Of a DNA stretch of 64,000 nt, positions 1 to 8,991 are shown one piece after another. Made by a program: the position numbers and the translations under genes. Under the pieces are notes generated by a model. That model had not been told where the DNA came from. It ran no database searches and saw only the letters and a program-made list of their open reading frames with translations. Source of the DNA: JBAZUK01 sp041661445 (GTDB taxonomy: Bacteria; Chlamydiota; Chlamydiia; Chlamydiales; SM23-39); the NCBI GenBank assembly GCA_041661445.1, contig JBAZUK010000002.1, forward strand, positions 124,001 to 188,000, in the 5' to 3' direction. Position 1 is the stretch's first letter. Every line of letters begins with the position of its first letter.

Positions 1-2
1 TT

Positions 3-944
3 TTGAAAGAAATGTGCACAAAAGATTCTATCTTTAATCCGGTTTTCATCTACGGTCCAAAAGGCAGCGGGAAAACACATCTTTTACAAGCTTTAGCTCA
101 TAAATTTAAAGAAAGACAATTAAATGTTTTTTATGTAAATACTCAAACATTCACTAATCATGTAGTCCAATCGATACGAAATGGAACTATGCAGGAATTT
201 AGAAAAACTTATAGGAACCTAGATGTCCTGATAATCGATGATATCCAGATATTGTCCAAAAAATATGCAACCCAGGAAGAATTATTTCATACTTTCAACA
301 CTCTGCATTCAAGCAACAAGAAAATAATTATAAGCTCTAATGGCGCTGCTAACTCGCTCGCTGAAATCGAACCCAGATTAATCAGTAGGTTTGAATGGGG
401 AATATCATTGCCAATCGAAAAACTGGAAAAAAAAGAAATGAAAATTGTTTTCAATAATGAGTCCAAGCATTTAACTCTTAATTTAGATTCGGATATAGAA
501 AAATACGTTTTAGATAACTTTACAAATGTATCTTCAATAAAAAAATCTTTAGAAACTATATCTATAAAATCAAATATCGATAATAGGGATCCGACGCTGG
601 AGAGTGTCAAAAAATATTTAGCAGATTTATTAAACAAAGAAAACCAAATTTCACTAAATCCTGAAATAATTTTAAATGAAGTATCTAATTATTTTGGGAT
701 CACATCAAAAGACATTTTAGGTAAATCTCAAACAAAAGAATGTACTTTGCCAAGACAGTTTTCCATGTATTTATGTAGAGAATTTTTAAAGATGCCCTAT
801 ATGAAAATTGGTTCTTATTTTAAGAGAGATCATTCAACAGTCATGACCAGTGTTTCAACTATTAAAAATAACCTCGAATCCAAAAACACCGAAATAACAA
901 ATGCCCTTTTTGAAGTAACAAAAAAATTAAATAGTTTTAATTAG
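3..944 (+). CDS. dnaA: Chromosomal replication initiator DnaA, 5'-truncated by the window edge
   Basis: DnaA is the AAA+ ATPase that opens the replication origin. The visible 313 residues start inside the AAA+ domain: Walker A GPKGSGKT lies near residue 19, Walker B VLIIDD near residue 75, and a C-terminal helix-turn-helix DNA-binding domain follows, with the DnaA signature around RDHSTVMTS. Full-length DnaA is usually about 450 residues. The N-terminal domain is therefore missing, and the frame is open to the first base, so the gene very probably begins before the window. The TTG at the first codon is unlikely to be the real start. deoC follows 17 bases downstream on the same strand. Chlamydiae commonly carry two dnaA genes; which copy this is cannot be told here. 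Confidence 0.9.
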   Translation: MKEMCTKDSIFNPVFIYGPKGSGKTHLLQALAHKFKERQLNVFYVNTQTFTNHVVQSIRNGTMQEFRKTYRNLDVLIIDDIQILSKKYATQEELFHTFNTLHSSNKKIIISSNGAANSLAEIEPRLISRFEWGISLPIEKLEKKEMKIVFNNESKHLTLNLDSDIEKYVLDNFTNVSSIKKSLETISIKSNIDNRDPTLESVKKYLADLLNKENQISLNPEIILNEVSNYFGITSKDILGKSQTKECTLPRQFSMYLCREFLKMPYMKIGSYFKRDHSTVMTSVSTIKNNLESKNTEITNALFEVTKKLNSFN

Positions 945-961
945 TTTTAATATTCAAAATT

Positions 962-1666
962 ATGGAAGAAACAGAAGACAATCAAAATATTATAAAAAAA
1001 ATTGCATCTTATATTGATCACACATTATTGAAAAATGACGTATCAGAAGAAGAAATAAAAAAAGCCTGCTCCGATGCAATAAAATATGATTTCAAAACTA
1101 TATGCATAATGCCTAAATATATTCCCCTAGCAGTAAGATTATTAAAGGATCATAAAACAATTCCTATTACAGTAGTTGATTTCCCATTGGGAAGTTCCAG
1201 CCCTATTCAAAAAGCACTAGAGGCTAAAAATTCGATAATAAGCGGAGCTAAAGAGATCGACATGGTAATAGATTATAAAGCTATCATCGCTAAGGATTAT
1301 AAAACTGCATTCGAAGGAATTAAGGCTGTTGTAGCTGCCGCTTCCCCTTTCCCCGTAAAAGTAATAATCGAAACTTCAGAACTCTCTTATGAAGAAAAAA
1401 TAATATCCTGCGCTCTTGCTAAGGCAGCAAATGCCAAGTTTGTCAAAACATCGACCGGTTTTTCTAAAAAAGGCGCAACGAAAGAAGATGTTGCATTGAT
1501 GAAAAGAATTATTGGTAATGATATGTACGTAAAAGCCTCAGGCGGAATCAAATCGATAGAAGATGCCTTGATTATGATAAAAGCTGGTGCCAGCAGGATA
1601 GGAACATCCTCTTCAATAAAAATTATTGAAGAGGCTTACAAAATTAACTCAAAAAAAAATAATTAA
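962..1666 (+). CDS. deoC: Deoxyribose-phosphate aldolase
   Basis: DeoC cleaves 2-deoxyribose-5-phosphate to glyceraldehyde-3-phosphate and acetaldehyde, feeding nucleoside sugars into glycolysis in the cytoplasm. The 234-residue length is normal for this TIM-barrel family. The catalytic positions are visible: the Schiff-base lysine in VKTSTGF (K162), the acidic residue in EIDMV (D100) and the second lysine in KASGGI (K191). The start is the first ATG; no clear Shine-Dalgarno sequence precedes it. The 17-base gap from dnaA suggests the two may be co-transcribed, although they have no known functional link. Confidence 0.95.
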   Translation: MEETEDNQNIIKKIASYIDHTLLKNDVSEEEIKKACSDAIKYDFKTICIMPKYIPLAVRLLKDHKTIPITVVDFPLGSSSPIQKALEAKNSIISGAKEIDMVIDYKAIIAKDYKTAFEGIKAVVAAASPFPVKVIIETSELSYEEKIISCALAKAANAKFVKTSTGFSKKGATKEDVALMKRIIGNDMYVKASGGIKSIEDALIMIKAGASRIGTSSSIKIIEEAYKINSKKNN

Positions 1667-1785
1667 AATTATTAATAATAATTTCATACTTCATAAAAAT
1701 TTTTTTAATATTAAAATTTATTCATTTATATAAAATCATTAATTATAATTATATTAACTGACTAATTATTATTTTGGTTAAGCTT

Positions 1786-3267
1786 ATGACATCAGAAATA
1801 TGTTCATTATGTAATAGAACTGCAAATCTGCCATCCCATCCGGGAATAGCCGTAACTATTGGCTATATCCCTAAAGAGAATAGTACTTTATTTAGAATAA
1901 AAAAAGTCTGTGATGATGTTTTCTGCAAGGATTGTTTAAGAAAAAGTATTGCAGGACCGGCGAATAGAATTAACTGTCCCCGCTGCAATAAAATTTTTAA
2001 GGAACTAGCCCCTGCCGACGTTAAGGTTGATTTCATTTATAAAAAAAATCTAACCGGAATTTCTAATGATGACTTGGAAGCAATTTTAATTGAAATAATT
2101 TTAAATAGAAACATCGCATTAGCTTTAACCATTATTGAAAACACTAAATGCTATCAAGCAGCCGCAAGAGTGAACATTTTCTTGCTCTCGGTAGAAAGAC
2201 AAGATGATGCAGAAAAAATCGCGGGTGTGATTCCCGATCCTGAACATAAATCCCTGCAATTGATTAACATAGCCTGCTCCTATCTGGAAAATAATGAATT
2301 AGAAAATGCCTTAAGAGTATTAAGAGAAGCCGAAATAGCAGTAAATTTAATAGCCGATCCAGAATGCAAATCTGAACTATTGCTGGATATATGTCAGTTT
2401 CACCTTAATATTTTCTATGCTTATTTCAAACTCGGTAAATCTCAAAATTGTCTTAGATTACTAAAGAATCTTGAAAAACTTGTTAATCAGTTGTATGACA
2501 AAGAGAACAAGTGTCTGCTCCAAGTGGAAATTGCCAAAGCTTATTTGAAATCGGATCAAATAGATGATCTGTTCAGATTGCTCTTAGACGCAGAAAGAAC
2601 CGTTGATTTAATATATTCCCTCAAAAAAAAGGCCGAACTGCTTGAAAACATTTCAGGAGGATATTTAAAGATAGGAAAATTCAAGGAAGTCTTTAGATTA
2701 CTGCAAAAAATAGAAGCAACAGCAATTTTAACAGAAGAGCCTGAATATATATCTGGTTTATTGATAGATCTCTGCAATAATTACCTGGAACTTTTTAACA
2801 CTTATTTAAGCAATAATAAACTAGAAAGAGCCTGGAATTTCTTATTAGAAGCGGAAAGGATTATTGATCAAATACCGGACCAAAACCTCAAATCACCTCA
2901 CTTAAAAAAAATTTCAGACGAATATCTAAAAACCAAGAAGCAAGAAGATGCACTTAGGGTATTACAAAAAGCTTTAATATCTGCAAGTTTAATAACTGAG
3001 CCGATTAATAAAGTCAGGAATTTAATGAATGTTTCAGATGCATATCTAAAAGCTCTACTCCCCGAGAAATCTTTAACAATACTTCGCGAAGCAGAAAAAA
3101 TTGCAATGTCAATACCAATTCTAGAATCCAAAGTTTATCTTATAAATGAAATTCACATATTACAAGCTCAATGTAGCGAGAAAATAATCTTTGGTATAAT
3201 TGCTCAATCAATTGCAGCAACTATTTACGCTTCTTTTTTGAAATTTAAAGAAAATTTCACCATTTAA
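1786..3267 (+). CDS. RING-type zinc-finger protein with TPR-like helical repeats
   Basis: The N-terminus holds a RING-like cysteine pattern: CSLC near residue 5, VCDDVFCKDC near residue 45 and CPRC near residue 66. The histidine usual after the third cysteine is replaced by aspartate. About seven degenerate 40-47 residue repeats follow, with a YLK...A..RVL..AE...L pattern, resembling TPR or SEL1-type helical hairpins. RING domains in this setting are known as eukaryote-like E3 ubiquitin ligases, and helical repeats usually bind proteins, so a secreted host-targeted effector is a reasonable inference. The ATG is preferred; an in-frame TTG four codons upstream (1774) is possible. No signal peptide is seen. 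It resembles the short frameshifted RING gene at 16926 in its first 80 residues. Confidence 0.75.
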   Translation: MTSEICSLCNRTANLPSHPGIAVTIGYIPKENSTLFRIKKVCDDVFCKDCLRKSIAGPANRINCPRCNKIFKELAPADVKVDFIYKKNLTGISNDDLEAILIEIILNRNIALALTIIENTKCYQAAARVNIFLLSVERQDDAEKIAGVIPDPEHKSLQLINIACSYLENNELENALRVLREAEIAVNLIADPECKSELLLDICQFHLNIFYAYFKLGKSQNCLRLLKNLEKLVNQLYDKENKCLLQVEIAKAYLKSDQIDDLFRLLLDAERTVDLIYSLKKKAELLENISGGYLKIGKFKEVFRLLQKIEATAILTEEPEYISGLLIDLCNNYLELFNTYLSNNKLERAWNFLLEAERIIDQIPDQNLKSPHLKKISDEYLKTKKQEDALRVLQKALISASLITEPINKVRNLMNVSDAYLKALLPEKSLTILREAEKIAMSIPILESKVYLINEIHILQAQCSEKIIFGIIAQSIAATIYASFLKFKENFTI

Positions 3268-3407
3268 ACCTCAAAAAAATAAATAAAAATTAGATTTTTT
3301 CCCTAATTCTTAGGTCTTTTTAAGATTTATTTCAAAATAATGATTAAAAAAAAATTACGAATATTTTATTTATAAGATCATGAAATTAAAAAAACATGTA
3401 AAAAAAA

Positions 3408-4568
3408 ATGCAAAAATCCAATGCTATAAAATTCATTATCTTACTTGGGGTCGTTAGCCTTTTTGCTGATATCACCTATGAAGGATCAAAAAGCATAATT
3501 GGAGCATACCTCTCCATTTTAAAGGCAAGCGGAGCTACAGTTGGAATAATAATCGGATTATCCGAAATTGCGGGCTATGTCTTAAGAGGAATTTTCGGAT
3601 ACATCAGTGATAAAACAAAGCAATATTGGCTAATGACTATTATTGGTTATGTAATAAATTTATCAGCAGTTCCTCTTCTGGCTACAACAAATAGCTGGGT
3701 CACAGCGGGATTTTTCATCATTCTTGAAAGATTGGGAAAAGCTATTAGAGTGCCTCCTAGAGATGCAATGTTATCTTATGCCACAAAACAAATCGGAAGA
3801 GGTCTTGGTTTCGGTATTCATGAGGCTTTAGATCAAATAGGCGCAATCATAGGTCCGCTTGCAATTACAATTCTTTTATTTTTTAAAGAAAGCTATCGAT
3901 TTGGATTTGCTATTCTGGCTATTCCTGCAGCTTTTTCAATCATCATATTATTCATCACAAGATTCAATTATCCTAAGCCAGAAAAAATGGAAAAACAATA
4001 TACCAACTCTAAATTTGACAAAAAATATTGGCTCTATATCCTAGCTGTCGGACTTTTTGCTATGGGTTTTGTTAATTTCACATTAATCTCCTTCCATTTT
4101 CAAAAAGCATCATTTTCTCCAATCTGGATACCGTTTTTTTATTCGATTGCAATGGGCGTTGACGGTCTCTCAGCATTAATTATGGGGAAATTATTTGATT
4201 CTAAAGGCATAAAGGTTTTAGCTCTGGCTACTTTAATTTCTGCCTTTTTTGCACCTTTAGTTTTTCAAGGGAATTTTCAACTGATTTTCATAGGTATGAT
4301 TTTTTGGGGAATAGGCATGGGCTCTCAGGAATCTATAATGAGATCTGTTGTTCCATCATTAGCACCGCCCGATAAAAGAGCTTCTGCTTACGGAATGTTA
4401 AATATGTCTTTTGGTCTATTCTGGGCTCTTGGCAGCGTTATTATGGGCTTTTTTTATGACACTTCTATTATTTATCTTGTAATATTCTCAATTGTTTTAC
4501 AATTAGCTTCCATTCCAATTTTTTTATTTATAGGTGCAAATAAAGATTTAAACCATAAAAAAATTTAG
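3408..4568 (+). CDS. MFS transporter, 12 predicted membrane segments
   Basis: This 386-residue hydrophobic protein has the spacing of a major facilitator superfamily carrier: about six membrane helices, a charged central loop near residues 185-205 (YPKPEKMEKQ), then six more. GYISDKTKQYW after the second helix fits the MFS loop 2-3 motif. The substrate cannot be told from the sequence. It stands alone between the RING/TPR-like gene and a convergent DUF3795 gene, and ends just before a strong hairpin. Family assignment is firm; a role in export of drugs or metabolites is only a guess. Confidence 0.85.
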   Translation: MQKSNAIKFIILLGVVSLFADITYEGSKSIIGAYLSILKASGATVGIIIGLSEIAGYVLRGIFGYISDKTKQYWLMTIIGYVINLSAVPLLATTNSWVTAGFFIILERLGKAIRVPPRDAMLSYATKQIGRGLGFGIHEALDQIGAIIGPLAITILLFFKESYRFGFAILAIPAAFSIIILFITRFNYPKPEKMEKQYTNSKFDKKYWLYILAVGLFAMGFVNFTLISFHFQKASFSPIWIPFFYSIAMGVDGLSALIMGKLFDSKGIKVLALATLISAFFAPLVFQGNFQLIFIGMIFWGIGMGSQESIMRSVVPSLAPPDKRASAYGMLNMSFGLFWALGSVIMGFFYDTSIIYLVIFSIVLQLASIPIFLFIGANKDLNHKKI

Positions 4569-4600
4569 AATATTAATGTTAAAATTTCGATAGAACAATT

Positions 4601-4633
4601 TATATTCTTCTCCCCAAAAAGGAGAAGAATATA
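4601..4633. terminator. Bidirectional intrinsic terminator between convergent genes
   Basis: A perfect 13-base-pair stem (arms 4601-4613 and 4621-4633, TATATTCTTCTCC and its complement) with a 7-base loop lies between the stop codons of the MFS gene and the DUF3795 gene. A/T runs flank both sides, so it can serve both strands. Confidence 0.85.
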
Positions 4634-4641
4634 TTTAAAAA

Positions 4642-4980
4642 TTAATTTTCACTTATTTGCTTGATGTTCAGACCTGATTGACTTTCAAAGTCTTTTCTAA
4701 CATCACAAAAATCAAAATCCAAGCATTTATAGCAATATTTGATTTTTTTGATTTTCGCACAGTTTCGTATTGAACACATTTCGCAATGACCAATATGAGG
4801 ATCTTTTTTAGATAAACATCCTGCACAATTGATCATCTCTTTTTTGAACGGATGATTATAATTTTTACCCCATTCTATTGCCGTCTGCTCTCTTAGTTTA
4901 TCATCATTAGTCTGATAAGCTATAAAGGCAGGACACATAGCGCAATCTAAACCACAGCTACTTTTTAGTTTTTCAGTCAT
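4642..4980 (-). CDS. DUF3795 family cysteine-rich protein
   Basis: The 112-residue protein carries the DUF3795 arrangement: SSCGLDCAMCPAF at the N-terminus, INCAGCLS in the middle, HCEMCSIRNCA and finally YCYKCLDFDFC. At least a dozen cysteines suggest bound zinc or an iron-sulfur cluster, but the function of the family is not known. Length and motif order match the family. It begins 8 bases after the cyclophilin gene on the same strand and is probably co-transcribed with it. Confidence 0.85.
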   Translation of the reverse strand: MTEKLKSSCGLDCAMCPAFIAYQTNDDKLREQTAIEWGKNYNHPFKKEMINCAGCLSKKDPHIGHCEMCSIRNCAKIKKIKYCYKCLDFDFCDVRKDFESQSGLNIKQISEN

Positions 4981-4988
4981 ATAAAATC

Positions 4989-5540
4989 CTATTTTACATA
5001 AGCTTTAATTATTTTTTGTGTATCTATAGGTTTATCTGAAAAATCTACACTTGATCTTTCAATTTTCTGAACAACATCATAGCCTTTTACAACTTCGCCA
5101 AATATTGTATGATGCATATTCAGCCATGGAGTTTTAGCTGTGGTGATAAAAAACTGAGAACCATTTGTATTAGGTCCTGCATTTGCCATAGCCACAATGC
5201 CTGGTTTATCAAAAGCGACATCCGCCCTAAATTCATCTGCAAAAGGTTTTCCCCAAGAAGATTTGCCGCCGGCTCCGGTTCCAGTAGGATCTCCTGTCTG
5301 GATCATAAATCCCTTTATTACTCTATGGAAAATGATTCCATCATAATAATGCTTATTGACAAGCGCTAAAAAATTTTCACAAGCTTTTGGTGCAACAGCT
5401 GGATTTAATTTAATTTCAATCGTTCCTTGATTTGTTTTAATACATACTATTTTATCTTTTTGATCCACATTTGACTCCTTTGCTAAAAGACTTGAAAATA
5501 ATGCAATAATTGAAAGAAAAAAACTAGAAAAATATCTCAT
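4989..5540 (-). CDS. Secreted cyclophilin-type peptidyl-prolyl isomerase
   Basis: Cyclophilins catalyse cis-trans isomerisation of proline peptide bonds and help proteins fold. A signal peptide is visible (about 20 hydrophobic residues after MRYFSS, ending near LLAKES), so the enzyme should act in the periplasm. The core has the active-site motif FHRVIKGFMIQTGDP, the GSQFFIT motif and the tryptophan region TPWLNMHHTIFGEV. The 183-residue length fits a PpiA-type enzyme. A Shine-Dalgarno AAGGAG precedes the ATG. Confidence 0.93.
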   Translation of the reverse strand: MRYFSSFFLSIIALFSSLLAKESNVDQKDKIVCIKTNQGTIEIKLNPAVAPKACENFLALVNKHYYDGIIFHRVIKGFMIQTGDPTGTGAGGKSSWGKPFADEFRADVAFDKPGIVAMANAGPNTNGSQFFITTAKTPWLNMHHTIFGEVVKGYDVVQKIERSSVDFSDKPIDTQKIIKAYVK

Positions 5541-5761
5541 AAAACTCCTTATATTAAAAAAAATGTTATATAAACTCTATTGATTTTTGATTAATAATTC
5601 AATTTTTTTGTCATTGAAATATTTAATAACATTATCTTAAAAAAACAGAGATTTAACCTTTGGATTTATTTCTAATCCAGGGCTGATTCATTCAGCTTTG
5701 ATATAGATAATAAAAACATAAAATATTACAGTATATAATTAAAAATTTAAGGGTTAAAAAA

Positions 5762-7450
5762 ATGTGCTCACTTGCATGCAGATCTTTCGAAAATTTAGCA
5801 TTTTGTTTTCTTCCATCTGAACAAAGATATGAATATGATTTTAAGGAAGATCAAATAAAAGAAAAGAATTCTCTTCTAAATAGAGTACATCATTATGCAG
5901 TTTCTCTTTTCAAGATATCATTCCATCTAATAACTATTCCTGTAGGTATTAGTTTAACTGCTATAAATACTTTAAAAAATAAAAGCATCCAAATAATAAA
6001 ATACAACCATCAACCTAAGCAAAAAGTGTTATCTGAACAAGAGCTATCCAAGTTACTTCAGGGCAAAGTTGAACAATTTGGCTTCTCAGATTCTTTATTT
6101 CAAAGTTGCGGTCTTGGCACAAAATTTTCAAAACCATCTTTTGTTGGGAAATGCGATTGGGATTCATGGGTAGAAGATCCTAAAAATCATATAGATGGCG
6201 ATAAAAACGATATTCAATCAAGTTTTAGAAACTATTTAGATGATCCTCATAACTTTGTAAAATTATTGAAAAGCTTGGGTGCTACTGCTTATCGTTTTTC
6301 TTTAGAAAGATCTGTAATCCAACCTGAAAAAGATAAATATGATCAAGATGCAATTAATAAATACTTAAATTTTTGTAAGTGTTTAAAAAAAGCTGGCATT
6401 GAACCTTGGGTTACATTAAATCACTTTGTCCAACCCAAATGGTTTTCAAATAGCGGTGGCTTTAGTACCAAGGAAAATATTATTGATTTTGTTAAATATG
6501 CAGAAACTTTAGTTCCTCAATTTAAACAATATGTTACTAATTGGATGACCTTTAATGAACCAGGAGTAGATGCTTTTCAACGTGAAATTAGAATGAAATA
6601 TCCAAACGGAAAAGGCAGCATAAAGGCTGCAATTCAAGATATGCAGAATATATTACTTGCCCATTATGCTATTTATAAAAAGATTAAGACACAATTCCCT
6701 GATTTGAATATAGGAATAACACATCAATGGTTAAGGTTTGTTCCTGCAAATGATTATAATCTCATCGAACGAATTGCTTGTTTTGCTCTTTCTTTAATAA
6801 CTCATTATGCAGTATTTAATTGTCTAAAAACTGGATCATTAAGAATACCTTTCCTTGCGAATATCAGACTCTGGAATGAAAAAAAATCTCCTCTTGATTT
6901 TATTGGAGTGCAAACATATGGTTTTCCTGTCTTAAAAGTAGGCTTTGGTTCAGGTAAAGAACCTGGTGTAGTATCAAAGTTTAAAATACCTGGTTTAAAT
7001 TATTACTTTATGACTGGAGCTACATGTAAAAAAGAAGGTGGAAAAGTATCTAGTTTTGGGCCTCCATATGCCCCTGATGATTTGGAAACAACTTTAGAAG
7101 AGGCAAAAGAATTAAAAGCTCCAATAGCTATTACTGAAACCGGATGTGATGCTAACGAACAACACTGGGGAGAAAAAGAAGTGAAATTAGATGAAGAAAC
7201 ACAAAAAGAATATTTTGAAAAGATTTTTAATATACTTACTAGATTTAAGTTAAAGGGATTATTTATTTGGACTTTATTTAGAAATCAATTGGAATGGGAA
7301 AATGGCACAAAAAAAAATAATTTAGGTGTTATTTCCGACACAAGGAAATATGACGGCAAAATAACTAAAATAGTACTTAATCCTGCAGCTAGATATTTGC
7401 AAGATATTTTTACAAATATATTTGAAATGAAAAAACTACAATCAACTTAA
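5762..7450 (+). CDS. Glycoside hydrolase family 1 (beta-glucosidase-like) with hydrophobic N-terminal extension
   Basis: Family 1 enzymes hydrolyse beta-linked glucosides or galactosides, or phospho-glycosides, by a retaining mechanism. Both catalytic glutamates are present: acid/base in TFNEP (E266) and nucleophile in ITETG (E459). Most family members are 450-500 residues; this one has 562, because about 115 residues precede the first barrel motif. That extension starts with a cysteine-rich stretch (MCSLACRSF) and has a hydrophobic segment at about 44-70, which could anchor the enzyme in a membrane. The substrate is not predictable, and no phosphotransferase genes are nearby. The gene stands alone and is followed by a hairpin overlapping its stop codon. 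Confidence 0.85.
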   Translation: MCSLACRSFENLAFCFLPSEQRYEYDFKEDQIKEKNSLLNRVHHYAVSLFKISFHLITIPVGISLTAINTLKNKSIQIIKYNHQPKQKVLSEQELSKLLQGKVEQFGFSDSLFQSCGLGTKFSKPSFVGKCDWDSWVEDPKNHIDGDKNDIQSSFRNYLDDPHNFVKLLKSLGATAYRFSLERSVIQPEKDKYDQDAINKYLNFCKCLKKAGIEPWVTLNHFVQPKWFSNSGGFSTKENIIDFVKYAETLVPQFKQYVTNWMTFNEPGVDAFQREIRMKYPNGKGSIKAAIQDMQNILLAHYAIYKKIKTQFPDLNIGITHQWLRFVPANDYNLIERIACFALSLITHYAVFNCLKTGSLRIPFLANIRLWNEKKSPLDFIGVQTYGFPVLKVGFGSGKEPGVVSKFKIPGLNYYFMTGATCKKEGGKVSSFGPPYAPDDLETTLEEAKELKAPIAITETGCDANEQHWGEKEVKLDEETQKEYFEKIFNILTRFKLKGLFIWTLFRNQLEWENGTKKNNLGVISDTRKYDGKITKIVLNPAARYLQDIFTNIFEMKKLQST

Positions 7451-7476
7451 TACAAAAAATAATATTAAGTTGATTG
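7439..7476 (+). terminator. Hairpin at the end of the glycosidase gene
   Basis: A perfect 14-base-pair stem (arms 7439-7452 and 7463-7476) with a 10-base A-rich loop overlaps the last codons and stop of the glycosidase gene. The downstream T run is short (TTTAG), so it is a plausible but not ideal terminator. Confidence 0.6.
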
Positions 7477-7499
7477 TTTAGATGAACACTTAAAGATTT

Positions 7500-7940
7500 T
7501 TTGAGTTTATTCCATTCATAAGTTCTGAATGCATCCAACCGCTCCGCTCTTTTTACTCCCTCAAATAGTTAAACTTTTAGCTTTATCAAAACTATGCCTT
7601 AAAGTTTTTCAACTAATGGCAATAAGCTCCGGAATTTTCTCTTAAATTGCTTTAACCCAATTAATAAACCAAGCTTTAAAATTTGCTAGATCGAGCAATG
7701 AGAATAATCTACCGATAATACATGTTAAGTTAATCCATTCTCATATGAATAATACCTTCTTAAAAAACTAATTCTTGCTTCACCAAAATCCTCATACCAA
7801 CTTTCTGCACCACAAATTACAACGCCTAGAGTTACAAATAGTATTTCTATGAAGGATATAGTTTTTTACGAATCAATTCTTGGCTCTTCAAGTTTTGAAA
7901 AATGATTAAAAAAAGATAAAGTATTGAATTTTAATGGCAT
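7500..7940 (-). pseudogene. Decayed ISAs1-family transposase (N-terminal part)
   Basis: No long open frame exists here, but the minus strand still reads as an ISAs1/H-repeat transposase. It begins MPLKFNTLSFFNHF at 7940, continues through VICGAESWYEDFGEA, LFSLLDLANFKAWF and INWVKAI, and reaches KTLRHSFDKAK. The reading is broken by stop codons (after RIDS, ENGLT and KAI) and at least one frame change near 7695. The usual catalytic AIDGKTLR reads AIS, stop, KTLR, so the key aspartate is lost. Only about the first 145 codons of a roughly 370-codon gene can be followed; the C-terminal half is gone. Clearly inactive. Confidence 0.8.
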
Positions 7941-8041
7941 AATAATGAGCCTCCTCAAATTAAAATAGAAGAGTTCTCGGATTTAAGATTTCTATAAAAT
8001 TAATTTTAATGCGTATGCTCTGGACGTCTAATCAAGTTTTC

Positions 8042-8070
8042 TTGACTTAAACCCTAAAAAATAATAAATT
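8042..8070 (+). promoter_or_regulatory. Possible sigma-70-type promoter for tRNA-Leu
   Basis: TTGACT (8042-8047) is a near-consensus -35 box. A 17-base spacer leads to TAAATT (8065-8070) as a weak -10 box. Transcription would begin about ten bases before the tRNA. In such AT-rich DNA, -10-like strings are common, so this is only suggestive. Confidence 0.4.
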
Positions 8071-8086
8071 AATAAATTATTATAAT

Positions 8087-8168
8087 GCCCAAGTGGTGAA
8101 ATTGGCAGACACGCCAGACTTAGGATCTGGTGCCGTAAGGTGTGTAGGTTCAAGTCCTATCTTGGGCA
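8087..8168 (+). tRNA. tRNA-Leu (anticodon UAG)
   Basis: The 82-base cloverleaf has a perfect acceptor stem (GCCCAAG with CTTGGGC) and discriminator A. The anticodon arm CCAGA-CTTAGGA-TCTGG gives anticodon UAG, reading CUA/CUG leucine codons. The T-arm contains GGTTCAAGTCC. A class II variable arm is present, as expected for leucine tRNAs. CCA is not encoded. It is the only tRNA seen in the window and lies next to the decayed transposase. Confidence 0.95.
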
Positions 8169-8277
8169 TTTTTAATTTTTATTATGATAAAATTTCTTAA
8201 TCATTTTTAATAAAATTCATCAAATTATAATCTCTGAATTTCGAAACTTAAAAGTTCTTGAATGTAAAATAATATTT

Positions 8278-8952
8278 ATGGATATTGCAGTTTGCAGACA
8301 AACTAAAAAAAATATGCCAAGTCAACAAAAAACAATTTTGATCTGGACGATTCCAATACTGTTAATTATTATATCGATGGTTTTATGGGCTTTCACAAAA
8401 GATTCTTATCTCAAAAATTACAATTTAAATAATATAAGCCATGCGATTGCAAATATTTTAGGTTTAATAGGTATAACACTGCTTTGCTTTAATATTGCCC
8501 TTTCCACCCTATTTAAAGGATTTGAAAATTTTTCTTATTTATATAAGCCTCATCATCTCTCAGGAAAAATCGCTTTCATCTTCATTATTTTACATCCTAT
8601 GTTTCAATCTGTAAGATTTTTTAACAGATCAATAAATCAAGGCTTGAATTTTGTCTTCTTTAACTTTAAAATTCCTCTATTACTGGGCAAATCAGCTCTT
8701 TTCGGGATGATAATCCTAATGCTTTTTACCCTTTATGTAAAAACTCCTATAAATATCTGGAAGTTAATTCACAAGTGGTTCATCTTAATTTTCATCTTGG
8801 CAGTTGCTCATATGACTTTTATGGATAGCGATCTAACAGAAAATATTTACCTTAAAATCTATATGTTATCGTTAAGCTATCTGACGCTTTTATTAGTTTT
8901 TTATAAGAACGTCCTTAAAGAGGGCATTTCAAAACCCCCGATTATCAAGTAA
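8278..8952 (+). CDS. Ferric-reductase-like transmembrane haem protein
   Basis: The 224-residue protein has about six membrane helices and looks like the ferric reductase-like transmembrane domain (as in MsrQ/FRE/NOX families). Two histidine pairs fit a bis-haem b arrangement: HHLSGKIAFIFIILH (residues about 98-112) and HKWFILIFILAVAH (about 166-179). There is no FAD/NAD-binding domain, so electrons would have to come from a partner; none is adjacent. An internal ATG at codon 13 (8314, MPSQQK) is an alternative start, and neither site has a clear Shine-Dalgarno sequence. Possible roles are iron reduction or a membrane redox shuttle; this is inference. Confidence 0.75.
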   Translation: MDIAVCRQTKKNMPSQQKTILIWTIPILLIIISMVLWAFTKDSYLKNYNLNNISHAIANILGLIGITLLCFNIALSTLFKGFENFSYLYKPHHLSGKIAFIFIILHPMFQSVRFFNRSINQGLNFVFFNFKIPLLLGKSALFGMIILMLFTLYVKTPINIWKLIHKWFILIFILAVAHMTFMDSDLTENIYLKIYMLSLSYLTLLLVFYKNVLKEGISKPPIIK

Positions 8953-8991
8953 ACTGCAGAAAAAGTTTTGGAAGAGTTTGAACTTTTATTC

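Noticed and set aside
8081..8086. TATAAT directly before the tRNA as its -10 box
   Set aside because: It touches the first base of the mature tRNA, so transcription would begin inside the tRNA. The box pair at 8042-8070 fits better.
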